A DNA stretch of 64,000 nucleotides from Deltaproteobacteria bacterium. Lineage in GTDB: Bacteria > Desulfobacterota > Desulfobacteria > Desulfobacterales > G020354645. The notes under the pieces were generated by a model that searched no databases, was not told the DNA's origin, and saw only the letters and a list, made by a program, of their open reading frames with translations. Location of the stretch: positions 518,909-582,908 of the forward strand of contig CP070652.1 of assembly GCA_020354645.1 (NCBI GenBank), in the 5' to 3' direction. Of the stretch, positions 36,279 through 46,000 are shown piece after piece (the stretch's first letter is position 1; every line of letters begins with the position of its first letter). Position numbers and translations under genes: made by a program.

Positions 36279-37592
36279 CTATCTCTGATGATATTTTCTG
36301 AATTCACTGATGTCTCGCTTGAATCCACCCGGCACTTCCTCTTCCTTCCAGAAGATGTACGGGTTGGATCTCGGCTCTGATACCATCCGCGGATCAGGAT
36401 CAATACCTGTGACTTCCAGTAGCTTCTGAAATCCCTGACGCTTCATGAGTTCTCCGAGCCGTTCGCGGTTTTTGCCTTCTTCCATCCACCAATCCCAGAT
36501 GTTCTCGATGATCTCTTTGATTTCATCATAGGGTTCTTCCGCTTTAATGAAAGGAACCAACATTGAACTCATCTGGGCACCGTCGAGTATCGGGGCTTTG
36601 GCACCGACAAGAATCGAAAGGCCTGTATCCTTTCCAATCCTTAATGCTCGGGGCATGACGTTGATACAGTGCATGCAGCGATTACATTCTTTGTTTTCGA
36701 TCATGAGCTTATTGTTTTCCATCCACATACATTCGGTGGGGCACAGATCAATGACCTCTTTCTGAATGTCAAAGGGACCCCAGTCGCGGCCGGAATGATC
36801 ACCGGCATTGGGTGGAAGCTCTCCGCCGATATACGCCTGGACCGCTTCCTGGTCTATACGAATATCATCCCGCCAGGTGCCGATAAAAGACATGTCGGCC
36901 CGGGCAATCGAAGCAACACAGCAGTTCGGGCATCCGTCGAATTTAAATTTGAACTTATACGGAAATGCCGGGCGGTGGAGTTCGTCCTGATATTCCTTGG
37001 TGAGGTGATAGCAAAGTGCGTGGGTGTCATAGCACGCATATTCGCAACGCGCCTGACCGATACAGTCCGAGGGCGTTCGCAGGTTGGAACCCGAGCCGCC
37101 CAAATCCTGATTCAGCTTGTGCGTCATCTCATAAAAGATTTCTTCCAGCTGGGGAGTCGTGGTGCCGAGAAAAATAATGTCTCCGGTCGACCCATGCATG
37201 TTGGTGATGCCGCTGCCACGGAAATCCCAGAGGTCACAGAGCTGTCGTAAGTATTCAGTGGTATAGAACTTGCCACTCGGTTGGTTGACACGCAGGGTGT
37301 GAAAATGGGCCACACCCGGGAACTGTTGGGGTTGATCGCAATATCTTCCGATCACACCGCCACCATAGCCGAATACACCGACGATGCCGCCGTGTTTCCA
37401 GTGTCCTCTCTTGTGCACATAGGAAAGTTCCAACAATCCCATTAATTCTTCAACAACCGTCTGGGGAATCTGGAATTCAGTTTTTGCTTCATTCTTTGCC
37501 CTTACTTCGGCCTGCTGCTTGAGATCTGACACAAAACTCGGCCACGGTCCGGATTCAAGCTGGTCCAGCAAAGGAGTTTTACTTTTTGCCAT
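36279..37592 (-). CDS. dsrA: dissimilatory sulfite reductase alpha subunit
   Basis: This 437-aa subunit carries the siroheme/[4Fe-4S] ligands C177, C183, C221 and C225 (CIGQARC and CPNCC segments) and a ferredoxin domain with C284, C303, C306 and C309. The positions match those reported for other sulfate reducers. It is the central enzyme of sulfite reduction to sulfide. Two ATGs are possible: 37598 directly abuts the GGAGGT ribosome binding site, while 37592 (MAKSKTP) has 6 bases of spacing and is preferred. It heads the dsrA-dsrB-dsrD-dsrN-methyltransferase transcript. Confidence 0.98.
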   Translation of the reverse strand: MAKSKTPLLDQLESGPWPSFVSDLKQQAEVRAKNEAKTEFQIPQTVVEELMGLLELSYVHKRGHWKHGGIVGVFGYGGGVIGRYCDQPQQFPGVAHFHTLRVNQPSGKFYTTEYLRQLCDLWDFRGSGITNMHGSTGDIIFLGTTTPQLEEIFYEMTHKLNQDLGGSGSNLRTPSDCIGQARCEYACYDTHALCYHLTKEYQDELHRPAFPYKFKFKFDGCPNCCVASIARADMSFIGTWRDDIRIDQEAVQAYIGGELPPNAGDHSGRDWGPFDIQKEVIDLCPTECMWMENNKLMIENKECNRCMHCINVMPRALRIGKDTGLSILVGAKAPILDGAQMSSMLVPFIKAEEPYDEIKEIIENIWDWWMEEGKNRERLGELMKRQGFQKLLEVTGIDPDPRMVSEPRSNPYIFWKEEEVPGGFKRDISEFRKYHQR

Positions 37593-37949
37593 CGTCATAC
37601 CTCCATTAAGTTAAAAAATTTTCCGTGCTGACTAATAAGCAATTGTATCTTCCCTCCTTTTGGGATCTTTCGGGTCACCTCCTCTCAAGTTTATTTTTTT
37701 TAAAAAAAATAGCATCCAAATGCGCAAATATTTCCGAAATAAATGACCAAGGGGGTGATATAAAATTAATCTCAGGGCTTGTCAATAAAAAAGAATCGTT
37801 TCTATACCTTCAGTATATTTAAGAATTCACATCAATTTTTATAGGTTATATTGGGGCTATGAAAAGTTAATCCGCTTGATATTGTATAAGTAACGCGGTA
37901 GTAGAAAAGCAAATCATATCCCAATTTCTCACATATAACCTGTGAGGCA
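37593..37949. other. dsrA upstream region
   Basis: About 350 bases between the unknown gene and dsrA. It contains a good promoter (37757-37785) and a leader of about 150 bases with the GGAGGT ribosome binding site. I see no other gene. Confidence 0.55.
37757..37785 (-). promoter_or_regulatory. promoter of the dsr operon
   Basis: On the minus strand TTGACA (37785-37780) is followed after exactly 17 bases by TATATC (37762-37757). Transcription would start near 37750, leaving about 155 bases of leader before dsrA. Confidence 0.65.
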
Positions 37950-39119
37950 TTAAAGGTCCTTGAGATTTCGGCACACGGTTTCGAGATGCGCCTCCAGACA
38001 CCGTTTGACCAACGGTCTTTCCGGTGCCCGCAGGTGGTACGCATTGGCGATGGCTTGTGATATGTCAAGCAATTCTGAATAGCTATAGGATTCAAGATAG
38101 TATTTAAAGCATGTATCGATGGGCCCTGGCAACAGATCGGTCGGCGGTTTTTGAGCCAGTCCCTCGAAAAAACCCTTAATTGAGCCTGAGACGGTGAGAT
38201 CGTCGGACCAAACAATTTCACCCACACCATCGATTCGATCCAGACGCATCCGAATGGTAAGGTTTAAAAAGAAAACGAGCAGCGCATTTAAAATCACCTT
38301 CGTATCTTTATCCATATCCTCAAGCGCTGCATCATAACTGCGCACGGTAATAAGCTTTACATCGATAGAATGATCCTCAACCTTAACGATAAAATCTCCG
38401 GAAGCATGATGCCAGGAAAATATTTGCTCAGTGGTTTCAACATTATAGCAACAGGATAAAATCCTAGACGCCTGCCTGTATACTTCCATGGATTGCTCGG
38501 GGGAGAGGTAAAAGTCCTGGTTTTCCGGGTCCCAAACTCTGATCTTATGCGTATCATCTGCTGGATCCCGGGAGATGTGAAATTCATGATACCCGTCAAA
38601 CCATTCACCCAAAAACATACCAGCTTTTTGATTGCTCTTTAATCGGATCTCGGCCCGGCCATAAACTTTCGGTAATAAGGGTTTCTGAAAGATATGATTT
38701 AACTTTTCAAGAGCGTGATACTCTTTTTCGATACAATTCCTGCCGGCTTGGGATATGGCTAAATTTAATACAAATGTGAGCCCAAAATCATTCACGATGA
38801 CTTCGATGCGGGCCGGATGATAAAAAGCACCGTGTTTTTCAAGACATATAGAGATCCTTCTTATTTCTTCCGGATTTATTTTACGTAGGATCTGTTGAGA
38901 GATCGCAAACGCTAATAATTCAAACCGGTCTTTTCGCAAAAACTTGCGGGCAATCTGAAAATAATCTCCGTAACTGGTTAAGGTATCGGCTTTTGCGTCA
39001 GGTTTTAAGTTAGACCGGGATGGGTGCAAGGGTAACGGTGATGTCCATATTTTACTTCGGCATGATACAGGATTTTCTGAGTGGTACAGGAAATATGAAA
39101 TTTCTGGCCTGGTGGGCAT
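37950..39119 (-). CDS. protein of unknown function upstream of dsrA
   Basis: This 389-aa protein shows no motif I can name. It looks soluble, mixed alpha/beta, with no signal peptide or membrane helix. Segments such as AGMFLGEWFDGYHEFHISRDP and CCYNVETTEQIFSWHHASGDFIVKVE resemble parts of kinase-like or phosphotransferase folds, but I cannot identify catalytic residues. It follows the TPR gene by 38 bases and precedes dsrA by about 357 bases on the same strand, so a TPR-unknown two-gene operon upstream of dsr is likely. A role connected with sulfite reduction is only suggested by position. The ATG start has no strong ribosome binding site. Confidence 0.6.
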   Translation of the reverse strand: MPTRPEISYFLYHSENPVSCRSKIWTSPLPLHPSRSNLKPDAKADTLTSYGDYFQIARKFLRKDRFELLAFAISQQILRKINPEEIRRISICLEKHGAFYHPARIEVIVNDFGLTFVLNLAISQAGRNCIEKEYHALEKLNHIFQKPLLPKVYGRAEIRLKSNQKAGMFLGEWFDGYHEFHISRDPADDTHKIRVWDPENQDFYLSPEQSMEVYRQASRILSCCYNVETTEQIFSWHHASGDFIVKVEDHSIDVKLITVRSYDAALEDMDKDTKVILNALLVFFLNLTIRMRLDRIDGVGEIVWSDDLTVSGSIKGFFEGLAQKPPTDLLPGPIDTCFKYYLESYSYSELLDISQAIANAYHLRAPERPLVKRCLEAHLETVCRNLKDL

Positions 39120-39157
39120 AAACTCAATAGCTGCTGCGGGTTGTCGATGACCGTTAA

Positions 39158-39778
39158 TTATCGGTGAGTATCTATTTCCTTCAAAATCTCCGGGGCGACT
39201 TCATAGCCCAGTTCGACGGCTTGATCACAATGTTCGATGGCCAGATGGTAATCTCCTTTTTCAAGATAGGCAATCGCCAAATTATTGTGGGCTGGTGCAA
39301 AGGTTGGTTGAAGCTTGAGAGCTTTCAGATTGGTTTCAATGCTGTCCTCAAGCCTTCCCTTGATCAAATAAGCGTTGGCTAAATTGGCAAACGCCTGGAC
39401 ATACCTGAAATTAAAGACCGTCGCTTTTTCGAGGGCTTTAATCGCCTCATCGATGTTGCCCCTTTGAAGCTCAACAAACCCAATATTACCATAACCTTCT
39501 GAGAATCCCGGTCTGGCTTTAACAGCCATCTTGTTATATTTCAGACAACCGTCCAGATCTTCACGCTGCAGACAGATACCGCCGAGGGCTACATAGGCCT
39601 CTGCCAGACTGGGGCTGCATTCGACTGCTTCAAACAGATGGGTTTCGGCCTCATCATATTTTTTCAGTCCCAAAAGGGCAACCGCAAGATTGTAATGCGA
39701 AGTCCCGCACTCCGGGTTTTTTCTGATCGCAGCCCTTTGTTTGGCAATGTATTCATCCGCGTCTTTCGCTTTTAACAT
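39158..39778 (-). CDS. TPR-repeat protein upstream of the dsr operon
   Basis: This 206-aa protein consists of about five tetratricopeptide repeats, for example TSHYNLAVALLGLKKYDEAE, EGYGNIGFVELQRGNIDEAI and PAHNNLAIAYLEKGDYHLAI. There is no signal peptide. TPR proteins act as protein-binding scaffolds. It is the first gene of a probable pair with the unknown 389-aa gene, 38 bases downstream, just ahead of dsrAB. A chaperone-like role in enzyme assembly is possible but is inference from position only. Confidence 0.82.
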   Translation of the reverse strand: MLKAKDADEYIAKQRAAIRKNPECGTSHYNLAVALLGLKKYDEAETHLFEAVECSPSLAEAYVALGGICLQREDLDGCLKYNKMAVKARPGFSEGYGNIGFVELQRGNIDEAIKALEKATVFNFRYVQAFANLANAYLIKGRLEDSIETNLKALKLQPTFAPAHNNLAIAYLEKGDYHLAIEHCDQAVELGYEVAPEILKEIDTHR

Positions 39779-40170
39779 TTCATTTACCTCATACAGAAGT
39801 CCATATTGAATTCACAACGGTTATTTGTACCCCCCCATACCATCGGATGCAAGACAATAATCATTTTAGAAAGGCCATCAAGGGAAATAATTTTTTGCCG
39901 CACAGGAAAAAACTATGACCGGACCCCTCATGGAGTCAAGTAAAAAACAGTCATCTTTAGGTAACATAATTTTTTTATAATCGGATGGAACGAGTCCGGC
40001 GAAAATTATTCGCTCTCCGACAGTGAATATTTCAGTTGGCTTTTAAGACTGTTGTTCCAAATCTCATTGATTCCATGGCTCTTTTTTCTTGACATACTAT
40101 TTCCTTTTCCCTATTGTTTTCAGAATCTTATCCTTTGAATCATCACAAAAATACTGAAAAGGGGGTAATT
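39779..40170. other. intergenic region between divergent TPR and dapA-like genes
   Basis: About 390 bases without a gene. It should hold promoters in both directions. The plus-strand frame that begins at 40114 is an upstream extension of the dapA-like gene and is not used. Confidence 0.4.
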
Positions 40171-41205
40171 ATGCTCACTGGATGCTTTACGGCACTCGCC
40201 ACACCCTTTAACAAAGACGGTATAGACTACGAGGGACTTGATCGTCTCATAGATTTCCAAATCGAAAACGGAATCAGTGGGATCCTTGCGGTCGGAACCA
40301 CTGGAGAAAGCCCTGTTTTAACATGGGATGAACATAATAGGGTCATTGAGCAAGTCGCAAAAAAAACAAAAGATAAATGTATCTGTATTGCAGGTACCGG
40401 AAGCAATAACACTCAAGAATCTCTGGAGGCCACAAAACACGCTGCTGAAGCGGGAGTCGAAGCCGTATTGCTCGTTGATCCCTATTACAACGGTCCCAGC
40501 TCTCTTGAAATCCGCAATGAGTATGTGGGCCCAATAGCCGCAGCGTTTCCAAATCTGCAGGTAATCCCATACGTTATACCCGGCAGAACCGGGGCTCAGT
40601 TATTACCTGAAGATCTCGCTTTGCTTAACAAATCCTTTCCCAACGTCAGTGCAGTAAAGGAAGCAACCGCTAGTATTGAGAACATGAGACGCACGCGAGA
40701 GTGCTGTGGACCCGAGTTTACCATTTTATCCGGCGATGACGGTATGACCTACCAGATGATGACGGATCTACAAGTAACCGCTGCCGGGGTAATCTCGGTA
40801 ACATCAAATATAGTCCCGGGAGCAGTGAATCAGATGGTTCGAATGCTGGCGCGAGGTGACACAGCCAAAGCCCAAGAATTACTTGAAGCCCTTGAGCCCT
40901 TATTTAATCTGGTTACCGTTAAAACAAAGGAAGAGACACCTTACGGGGAAGTAGTTTGTCGAGCGAGAAATCCCTTGGCTCTGAAAACGCTGATGTCCAT
41001 TCTAGGTATGCCTTCTGGAAAATGCAGGCAGCCTCTCGGAAAGATGACTCTCAAAGGAGTGGAAACGGTTCTGAACGCAGCAAGAACCGTGCATACGAGA
41101 AATCCCGAAATTTTTAAACCCGTTTCAGACTTTTTCGGGATCGACATCGCAGGCCGGCTCGAAGAACCGACGGTTTGGGAAAATCTTTACTATAAAACAT
41201 ATTGA
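40171..41205 (+). CDS. dihydrodipicolinate synthase-family aldolase with C-terminal extension
   Basis: This 344-aa protein belongs to the DapA/NanA lyase family. It has the GTTGESPVL motif, Tyr134 in PYVIPGRTG and the Schiff-base Lys163 in SAVKEATAS, matching Tyr133/Lys161 of E. coli DapA. The usual length is about 290-300; here a tail of about 50 residues follows (from about MPSGKCRQPLGKM), ending PTVWENLYYKTY. Probable product is 4-hydroxy-tetrahydrodipicolinate for lysine and peptidoglycan synthesis, but other aldolases of the family cannot be excluded. AAAAGGGGG precedes ATG 40171. No lysine-pathway gene is adjacent. Confidence 0.83.
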   Translation: MLTGCFTALATPFNKDGIDYEGLDRLIDFQIENGISGILAVGTTGESPVLTWDEHNRVIEQVAKKTKDKCICIAGTGSNNTQESLEATKHAAEAGVEAVLLVDPYYNGPSSLEIRNEYVGPIAAAFPNLQVIPYVIPGRTGAQLLPEDLALLNKSFPNVSAVKEATASIENMRRTRECCGPEFTILSGDDGMTYQMMTDLQVTAAGVISVTSNIVPGAVNQMVRMLARGDTAKAQELLEALEPLFNLVTVKTKEETPYGEVVCRARNPLALKTLMSILGMPSGKCRQPLGKMTLKGVETVLNAARTVHTRNPEIFKPVSDFFGIDIAGRLEEPTVWENLYYKTY

Positions 41206-41333
41206 TCGTACTTTACAATTATAGTGATTCTCAAAATAAGGAACTAATCACGTATCCCACACCGAATAGTATCCAACCGCCTCGTTTAAAAAAAGAGGAG
41301 AACAGCTATTCAGAATAATTAAGCCTGTTGGAT

Positions 41334-42137
41334 TTAACCTGATTTACGATTCTCTTGCCCAACGACCAATTTCCTGCTTTTGAAATCACCCTGCTTGAAT
41401 AAAAGCCACTTCAGCCACGTTATACCGAATTGCAACAAAGCGATCTCATCTGATTTAATCTTTTCAGCAGTCGCACGATCAATTTCATACCGGCGCATGA
41501 AGGAACTTTCAAAAACAAACTCTCTGAACTTGTCGATGTTGTAACTGGCCATGAAAAACATCTTTTTGGCCTGTTCGGCAAGTTTAATGTTCGATGGAAA
41601 AGACCGCTTTCTAACTAGCAGGTCAGTCCAATCTGCATTTATATTATCATGAAGATCGACACCCTGATCCATTCGCCATTCTCGGACAGTCCACTTTTTC
41701 TGCTCATCAAAACCAAGGCAGTGGGGTTCGTTGACAAAAAAGTAGAATCCTTCAGCATCTGTATCTTCCTTGTGACTAAGAGATGCAACTCCCAAGGGGT
41801 AATAGCGGCAGGTGGTCGGACGGTCGGAATAGACAAGACAGCCATCGTCTCTGACGAACGGGCACGATTTTGTGTCGTCATCCAAAAGCTTCAAGGTCAC
41901 AACCGGTAAATCGGTCTTTTCAAGCATCCGGGGTTCAGTATAAATGGTCAAAAATTCTTCTGAGAAAAGCTGAAGACGATTTTTAAGCCGTATGATATCG
42001 TATGGCGTAAGCACAATATTTATCCTATTGCAACATTTGGTGAAACACTTCAGTGACTTATGACAATGAAATTTAAATTTACTACCTAAGCTGAGTCTTA
42101 CGGGCTCGATATCGGCCAATTTTTCAAGGCTATTCAT
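41334..42137 (-). CDS. YkgJ-family cysteine-cluster protein
   Basis: This 267-aa protein has the CxxxxCCxxCC-like cluster pattern of the family: FHCHKSLKCFTKCCNRINIVLTPYD near the start and CPFVRDDGCLVYSDRPTTCRYYPLG later. These cysteines probably bind zinc or an iron-sulfur cluster. The family is of unclear function. The C-terminal half is long, charged and helical. AAAGGAT lies 6 bases before ATG 42137. Divergent from the PPC-domain gene; no operon partner. Confidence 0.8.
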   Translation of the reverse strand: MNSLEKLADIEPVRLSLGSKFKFHCHKSLKCFTKCCNRINIVLTPYDIIRLKNRLQLFSEEFLTIYTEPRMLEKTDLPVVTLKLLDDDTKSCPFVRDDGCLVYSDRPTTCRYYPLGVASLSHKEDTDAEGFYFFVNEPHCLGFDEQKKWTVREWRMDQGVDLHDNINADWTDLLVRKRSFPSNIKLAEQAKKMFFMASYNIDKFREFVFESSFMRRYEIDRATAEKIKSDEIALLQFGITWLKWLLFKQGDFKSRKLVVGQENRKSG

Positions 42138-42291
42138 ATGCCATCCTTTCTTACAGATAAAATAACCTGCATTTCATAGCCAAGCAAAAAGCCTATGTCA
42201 ATAGCGGAAATTTTATGTCTTGATTTTAGGCATAAATATACTATAGCCTTAAAGATATTACCTGCTTATCTTTTGATGCAAATACAAAAAC

Positions 42292-42723
42292 ATGCGCACT
42301 CAATCCTTAGCAAAATTTAAACCCGGTCGCTGTTTTGTTGGGCGACTTCCGAAGGGCATGGATTTAATTACGTTCTTAGAGGAATTTTGCAAAAACAGTG
42401 GCATCGAATTGGCAACTTTTTCAGTGACCGGCGCCGCATCATCGGTTACTATCGGAACGTATGATCAAAACCAGCAAGTTTATATAACCGAAACAGCGGT
42501 AGGGCCTTTTGAAATTTTGATCTGTTATGGCAATGTGTCACAAAGGGACGGAAATCCTGTAATCAACGCGCAAATTATTCTTGCCGATAAAGAGGGAAAA
42601 ACCACCGGCGGGCATTTATTTTCTCAGACCATTTTGTATACCGGGGAACTCGTCCTGCAAGAATTGCAGGGAACAAGTTTGACCCGTTCTTACGATCCAG
42701 AAACCGGTTTGATGTTGTGGTAA
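42292..42723 (+). CDS. PPC/DUF296-domain protein
   Basis: This 143-aa protein matches the plant-and-prokaryote-conserved (PPC, DUF296) domain: GRLPKGMDLITFLEEFCKNSGIELATFSVTGAASSVTIGTYD, then VTQRDGNPVINAQIILADKEGKTTGGHLFSQTI. PPC proteins form trimers and some bind DNA in plants; the bacterial role is unknown. There is no AT-hook, so it is probably a stand-alone cytoplasmic domain. ATG 42292 opens the frame without a strong ribosome binding site. It lies before ilvE on the same strand with a palindrome between. Confidence 0.8.
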   Translation: MRTQSLAKFKPGRCFVGRLPKGMDLITFLEEFCKNSGIELATFSVTGAASSVTIGTYDQNQQVYITETAVGPFEILICYGNVSQRDGNPVINAQIILADKEGKTTGGHLFSQTILYTGELVLQELQGTSLTRSYDPETGLMLW

Positions 42724-42800
42724 CTATGAAGAAATGATTCTCATGCGGCTTGTTGGACACCCATCGTAAGTTTGAAAACACATGGCTGGCACAAAATGAG

Positions 42801-42836
42801 CGGATTGTTGCCCAATTTTTTTTAGGCAACAGCCCG
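42801..42836. repeat. imperfect palindrome, family P
   Basis: CGGATTGTTGCC and GGCAACAGCCCG flank a T-rich loop and share the core of the perfect palindrome at 16306-16345. It sits between the PPC gene and ilvE. The arms pair with two mismatches. It may act as a terminator for the PPC gene. Confidence 0.5.
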
Positions 42837-42904
42837 TGAAGTTGCGAACCGATTCTGTCATTCTATCTGTTAAACCCGATAATTTGTTAAACAGGGAGGA
42901 CAAG

Positions 42905-43969
42905 ATGCAAATCACGATTACCAAAGCGGAAAATTTAAAACCCAAACCCGAGGATGCCAATCTTGGATTTGGATCGATATTTACCGACCACATGTTTAAC
43001 ATGGATTATAATCCTGAAAAGGGCTGGCACAACCCTCGCATCGAACCCTATGCAGCGATTGAAATGGATCCCGCTACTATGATGCTTCATTATGCCCAAG
43101 GGGTTTTTGAAGGATTGAAAGCTTACAGGACACGTTCGGGAAGCGTCCAACTATTTCGTCCTGAAAAAAATGTAAAAAGATTGAACCGATCTTGCCGTGC
43201 CCTTTGCATTCCGGAAGTAAATGAAACTTTTTTATTGAACAGCCTAAAACAGCTTGTTGCTCTCGAAAAAGATTGGGTTCCAAGTGTTCCTGAAACTTCA
43301 TTATATATTCGTCCAACAATCATTGCCACAGATCCGTTTTTAGGTGTGCGCGCATCCAATACCTACCGGCTATTTATCATTCTTTCTCCCGTGGGTGCAT
43401 ATTATCCCGAAGGCTTTAACCCGATAAAAATATGGGTAACCAAAGACTATGTTCGGGCCGTTCGCGGTGGCGTGGGTGAAGCCAAAACACCGGGGAATTA
43501 TGCCGCCAGCCTGCGCGCCGGTGATGAAGCCCATAAAAATGGCTACTCCCAAGTACTCTGGTTGGACGGTGTAGAGTTAAAATACCTTGAAGAAGTGGGA
43601 TCGATGAACATCTTTTTTGTAATTGACGGGGAAATCATTACACCGAGCTTAACGGGAAGCATCCTTCCGGGTATCACCAGAGACTCCGTCATCGCCCTGG
43701 CCAAAATGTGGAATATGAAAATTACCGAACGGAAGATCAGCATTGATGAGTTGATGGGGGCGCATGAAACCGGGATACTCAATGAGGTCTTTGGGGCCGG
43801 AACGGCAGCAGTTATCTCACCGGTTGGAGAGATTAAGTACGGCAAAAAAACTATCATCATTAATAACGGGAAAGTAGGCCTTGTGGCCAACAAGTTTTAT
43901 ACGGCCCTCACAGATATCCAATATGGCCGGGCGGAAGACCCCATGGGCTGGATTGTGCCAGTAACATGA
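42905..43969 (+). CDS. ilvE: branched-chain amino acid aminotransferase, class II
   Basis: This 354-aa PLP enzyme performs the last step of valine, leucine and isoleucine synthesis. The PLP lysine lies in GEAKTPGNYAASL. The segments RLNRSCRALCIPEV, YIRPTIIATDPFLGV and EEVGSMNIFFV match the class II type (mammalian BCAT-like EVGTMN). AGGGAGGAC precedes ATG 42905 by a few bases; the frame extends upstream to 42836 but without a signal. It is followed by the UDP-glucose pyrophosphorylase gene on the same strand after about 90 bases. Confidence 0.94.
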   Translation: MQITITKAENLKPKPEDANLGFGSIFTDHMFNMDYNPEKGWHNPRIEPYAAIEMDPATMMLHYAQGVFEGLKAYRTRSGSVQLFRPEKNVKRLNRSCRALCIPEVNETFLLNSLKQLVALEKDWVPSVPETSLYIRPTIIATDPFLGVRASNTYRLFIILSPVGAYYPEGFNPIKIWVTKDYVRAVRGGVGEAKTPGNYAASLRAGDEAHKNGYSQVLWLDGVELKYLEEVGSMNIFFVIDGEIITPSLTGSILPGITRDSVIALAKMWNMKITERKISIDELMGAHETGILNEVFGAGTAAVISPVGEIKYGKKTIIINNGKVGLVANKFYTALTDIQYGRAEDPMGWIVPVT

Positions 43970-44057
43970 AGCGGATAACAGCATATATCGCAATCGCAAT
44001 ATAGCCCATACAGTCTTTGGCTTGTCTGGAATAGCTTACCCCCCAATACTAGACTGT

Positions 44058-45455
44058 ATGAAACAGCCTGTTAACCATCTAACTGATTTTGTTAGTAAAA
44101 TGCAAAATGCGGGACTCCCGTCTCTGGTGATCGATACGTTTTCCTACTATTATGATCAAGTGGTGACGGGTGAAACCGGTTTAGTATATGATCGCGATAT
44201 TAAACCGGTTGAATCAGGCGATATTGAGGATTTCAACCATCTAAAGAAATATGGTGCTGCCGGTAAACGTGCCTTCAACCATGCGGTCCGGATTGTTTTA
44301 AACGGCGGCCTCGGTACGAGTATGGGATTAACCGGGCCCAAATCACTACTCAAAGTGAAACATGGAAAATCATTTTTAGAAATTATATTAGCGCGTGCCC
44401 AAAAATATGATGTGCCGCTGGTTCTCATGAACAGTTTCAACACTCACAAAGCCACCGAGGCTGCTCTCCGTGCACTCAATCCATCGCGGCCCCCGCTTCT
44501 TTTCTTACAGCACAAATTTCCCAAAATACTCCGAGACACGTTAGCACCCGCGTACTGGCCCCAAGATCGGGCCATGGAATGGAATCCACCGGGTCATGGC
44601 GATATATACACGGCTTTATATACATCCGGGGTGCTTCAAGCCCTGTTGAACATGGGAATTAGATACGCATTCATATCCAATTCAGACAATCTTGGCGCAG
44701 CAATGGATGCGGCCTTGCTGGGTTATTTTTCTGAAAATGATTATCCCTTTATGATGGAGGTGGCAGAGAAAACCCCTGCAGATGTCAAGGGGGGGCATCT
44801 GGCCAAATTGCCCAACGGCCGCCTGCTTCTGAGGGAAGCCGCTCAGTGCCCCCAAAATGAACTGGGTGCATTTCAGGATATCCAGCGTTACCGTTTTTTC
44901 AATACGAACAATATCTGGCTCAATCTCCGGAGTTTACAGGATCTCATTGAAAAAGAAAAAACGGTTCACCTGACGATGATTCTAAATCCAAAGACACTGG
45001 ATCCCAGGGATGATGGCAGCCCGAAGGTATACCAAATCGAGTCAGCCATGGGGGCTGCTATTTCACTGTTCGAGGGCGCAACTGCAGTGAAGGTTCCCAG
45101 ATCTCGTTTTTTCCCGGTAAAAAAATGCAACGATCTTCTGACCGTGCGGTCGGATTGCTTTGTACTCACGGATGATGAACAATTGATTATTAATCCGGCC
45201 AGAATAAAAAATAACCGCGCTGAATTGATTAACATAAAGCTTGATCCTAAATATTACGGAAAAATTGATTGGTTTGATGAAAGATTCAAACAGGGCGTTC
45301 CCTCCTTAGTCGATTGTGATTCTCTGACCATCGAAGGTGATGTGTTTTTCGAAAAGAACGTTACCATTAAAGGAAGCGTCATATTAAAAAATACAAATAA
45401 AACCAGCGCCGTGATAAAAGAAGGCTCGGTGATAGCTGATAGCGTTTCATTTTAA
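44058..45455 (+). CDS. UTP-glucose-1-phosphate uridylyltransferase, eukaryotic-like UDPGP family
   Basis: This 465-aa enzyme makes UDP-glucose from glucose-1-phosphate and UTP. The UDPGP family motif LNGGLGTSMGLTGPKSLLKV lies near residue 80, and HGDIYTALYTSGVL and FISNSDNLGAAMD (metal/UTP binding) follow. The C-terminus is a left-handed beta-helix (LTIEGDVFFEKNVTIKGSVIL). This family is typical of eukaryotes and unlike bacterial GalU. It may feed glycogen synthesis encoded from 49941, although bacterial GlgA often uses ADP-glucose, and no glgC is in the window. The start at ATG 44058 is preferred over a TTG at 44022. Confidence 0.9.
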   Translation: MKQPVNHLTDFVSKMQNAGLPSLVIDTFSYYYDQVVTGETGLVYDRDIKPVESGDIEDFNHLKKYGAAGKRAFNHAVRIVLNGGLGTSMGLTGPKSLLKVKHGKSFLEIILARAQKYDVPLVLMNSFNTHKATEAALRALNPSRPPLLFLQHKFPKILRDTLAPAYWPQDRAMEWNPPGHGDIYTALYTSGVLQALLNMGIRYAFISNSDNLGAAMDAALLGYFSENDYPFMMEVAEKTPADVKGGHLAKLPNGRLLLREAAQCPQNELGAFQDIQRYRFFNTNNIWLNLRSLQDLIEKEKTVHLTMILNPKTLDPRDDGSPKVYQIESAMGAAISLFEGATAVKVPRSRFFPVKKCNDLLTVRSDCFVLTDDEQLIINPARIKNNRAELINIKLDPKYYGKIDWFDERFKQGVPSLVDCDSLTIEGDVFFEKNVTIKGSVILKNTNKTSAVIKEGSVIADSVSF

Positions 45456-46000
45456 TCGGACTGTCCCAAAAAAGCACACTTCCTGCCCATATAGAAATTT
45501 GGGAACATTACCTACCATTTGGGACTCTCTCCTACAAAAATGAATTGGAATCCCTATGGACATCCGATTTAAATGTTATGATAATATTTGTTATTGATGA
45601 TCTCGTAAAAGTCTTTGGTGTGCGACATTAAGTCGAGCCTGGGCGGAAGAAAAAGAGTGATAAATCCTAAAAATGTTCACGAAGCGGACAAAAGTGACTT
45701 TTTACGATACCGTCAATTATAAGCATCGAGAAATAAAAGGGCGCTTTGGAGGCTACATTTACACGCGCTCGCGGAGGGTGGTTCTTTCAGCTATGAGAAC
45801 CGCCCTTCGGATTCTTTCGCCGATTAGAATTTTTCCCCCACCAATTTGTCTATCGAAAACCCTATTAATTAATATCGCCTGTAATATTTATCTAGCCATA
45901 CCTTTACGAAAACGCCTTGTGCGGAAAATTGACAAGGAACAGCATATTCCCATATAATGGCCGCACGCATGACCCATAATCATTAAACAAAAAAAGAATT
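45456..46000. other. intergenic region with a hairpin
   Basis: About 545 bases before the hairpin repeat at 46001. A plus-strand frame (45673-45957) has no ribosome binding site or motif and crosses a hairpin, so I leave it out. The hairpin at 45775-45806 is listed separately. Confidence 0.45.
45775..45806. other. isolated 11-bp hairpin
   Basis: AGGGTGGTTCT and AGAACCGCCCT pair over 11 positions with one wobble, around a 10-base loop. There is no following U-run in either direction, so it is not a standard terminator. It may belong to an unrecognised RNA. Confidence 0.4.

Noticed and set aside
45673-45957. Plus-strand frame of 94 codons
   Set aside because: Lacks a ribosome binding site and motif, and a hairpin runs through it.
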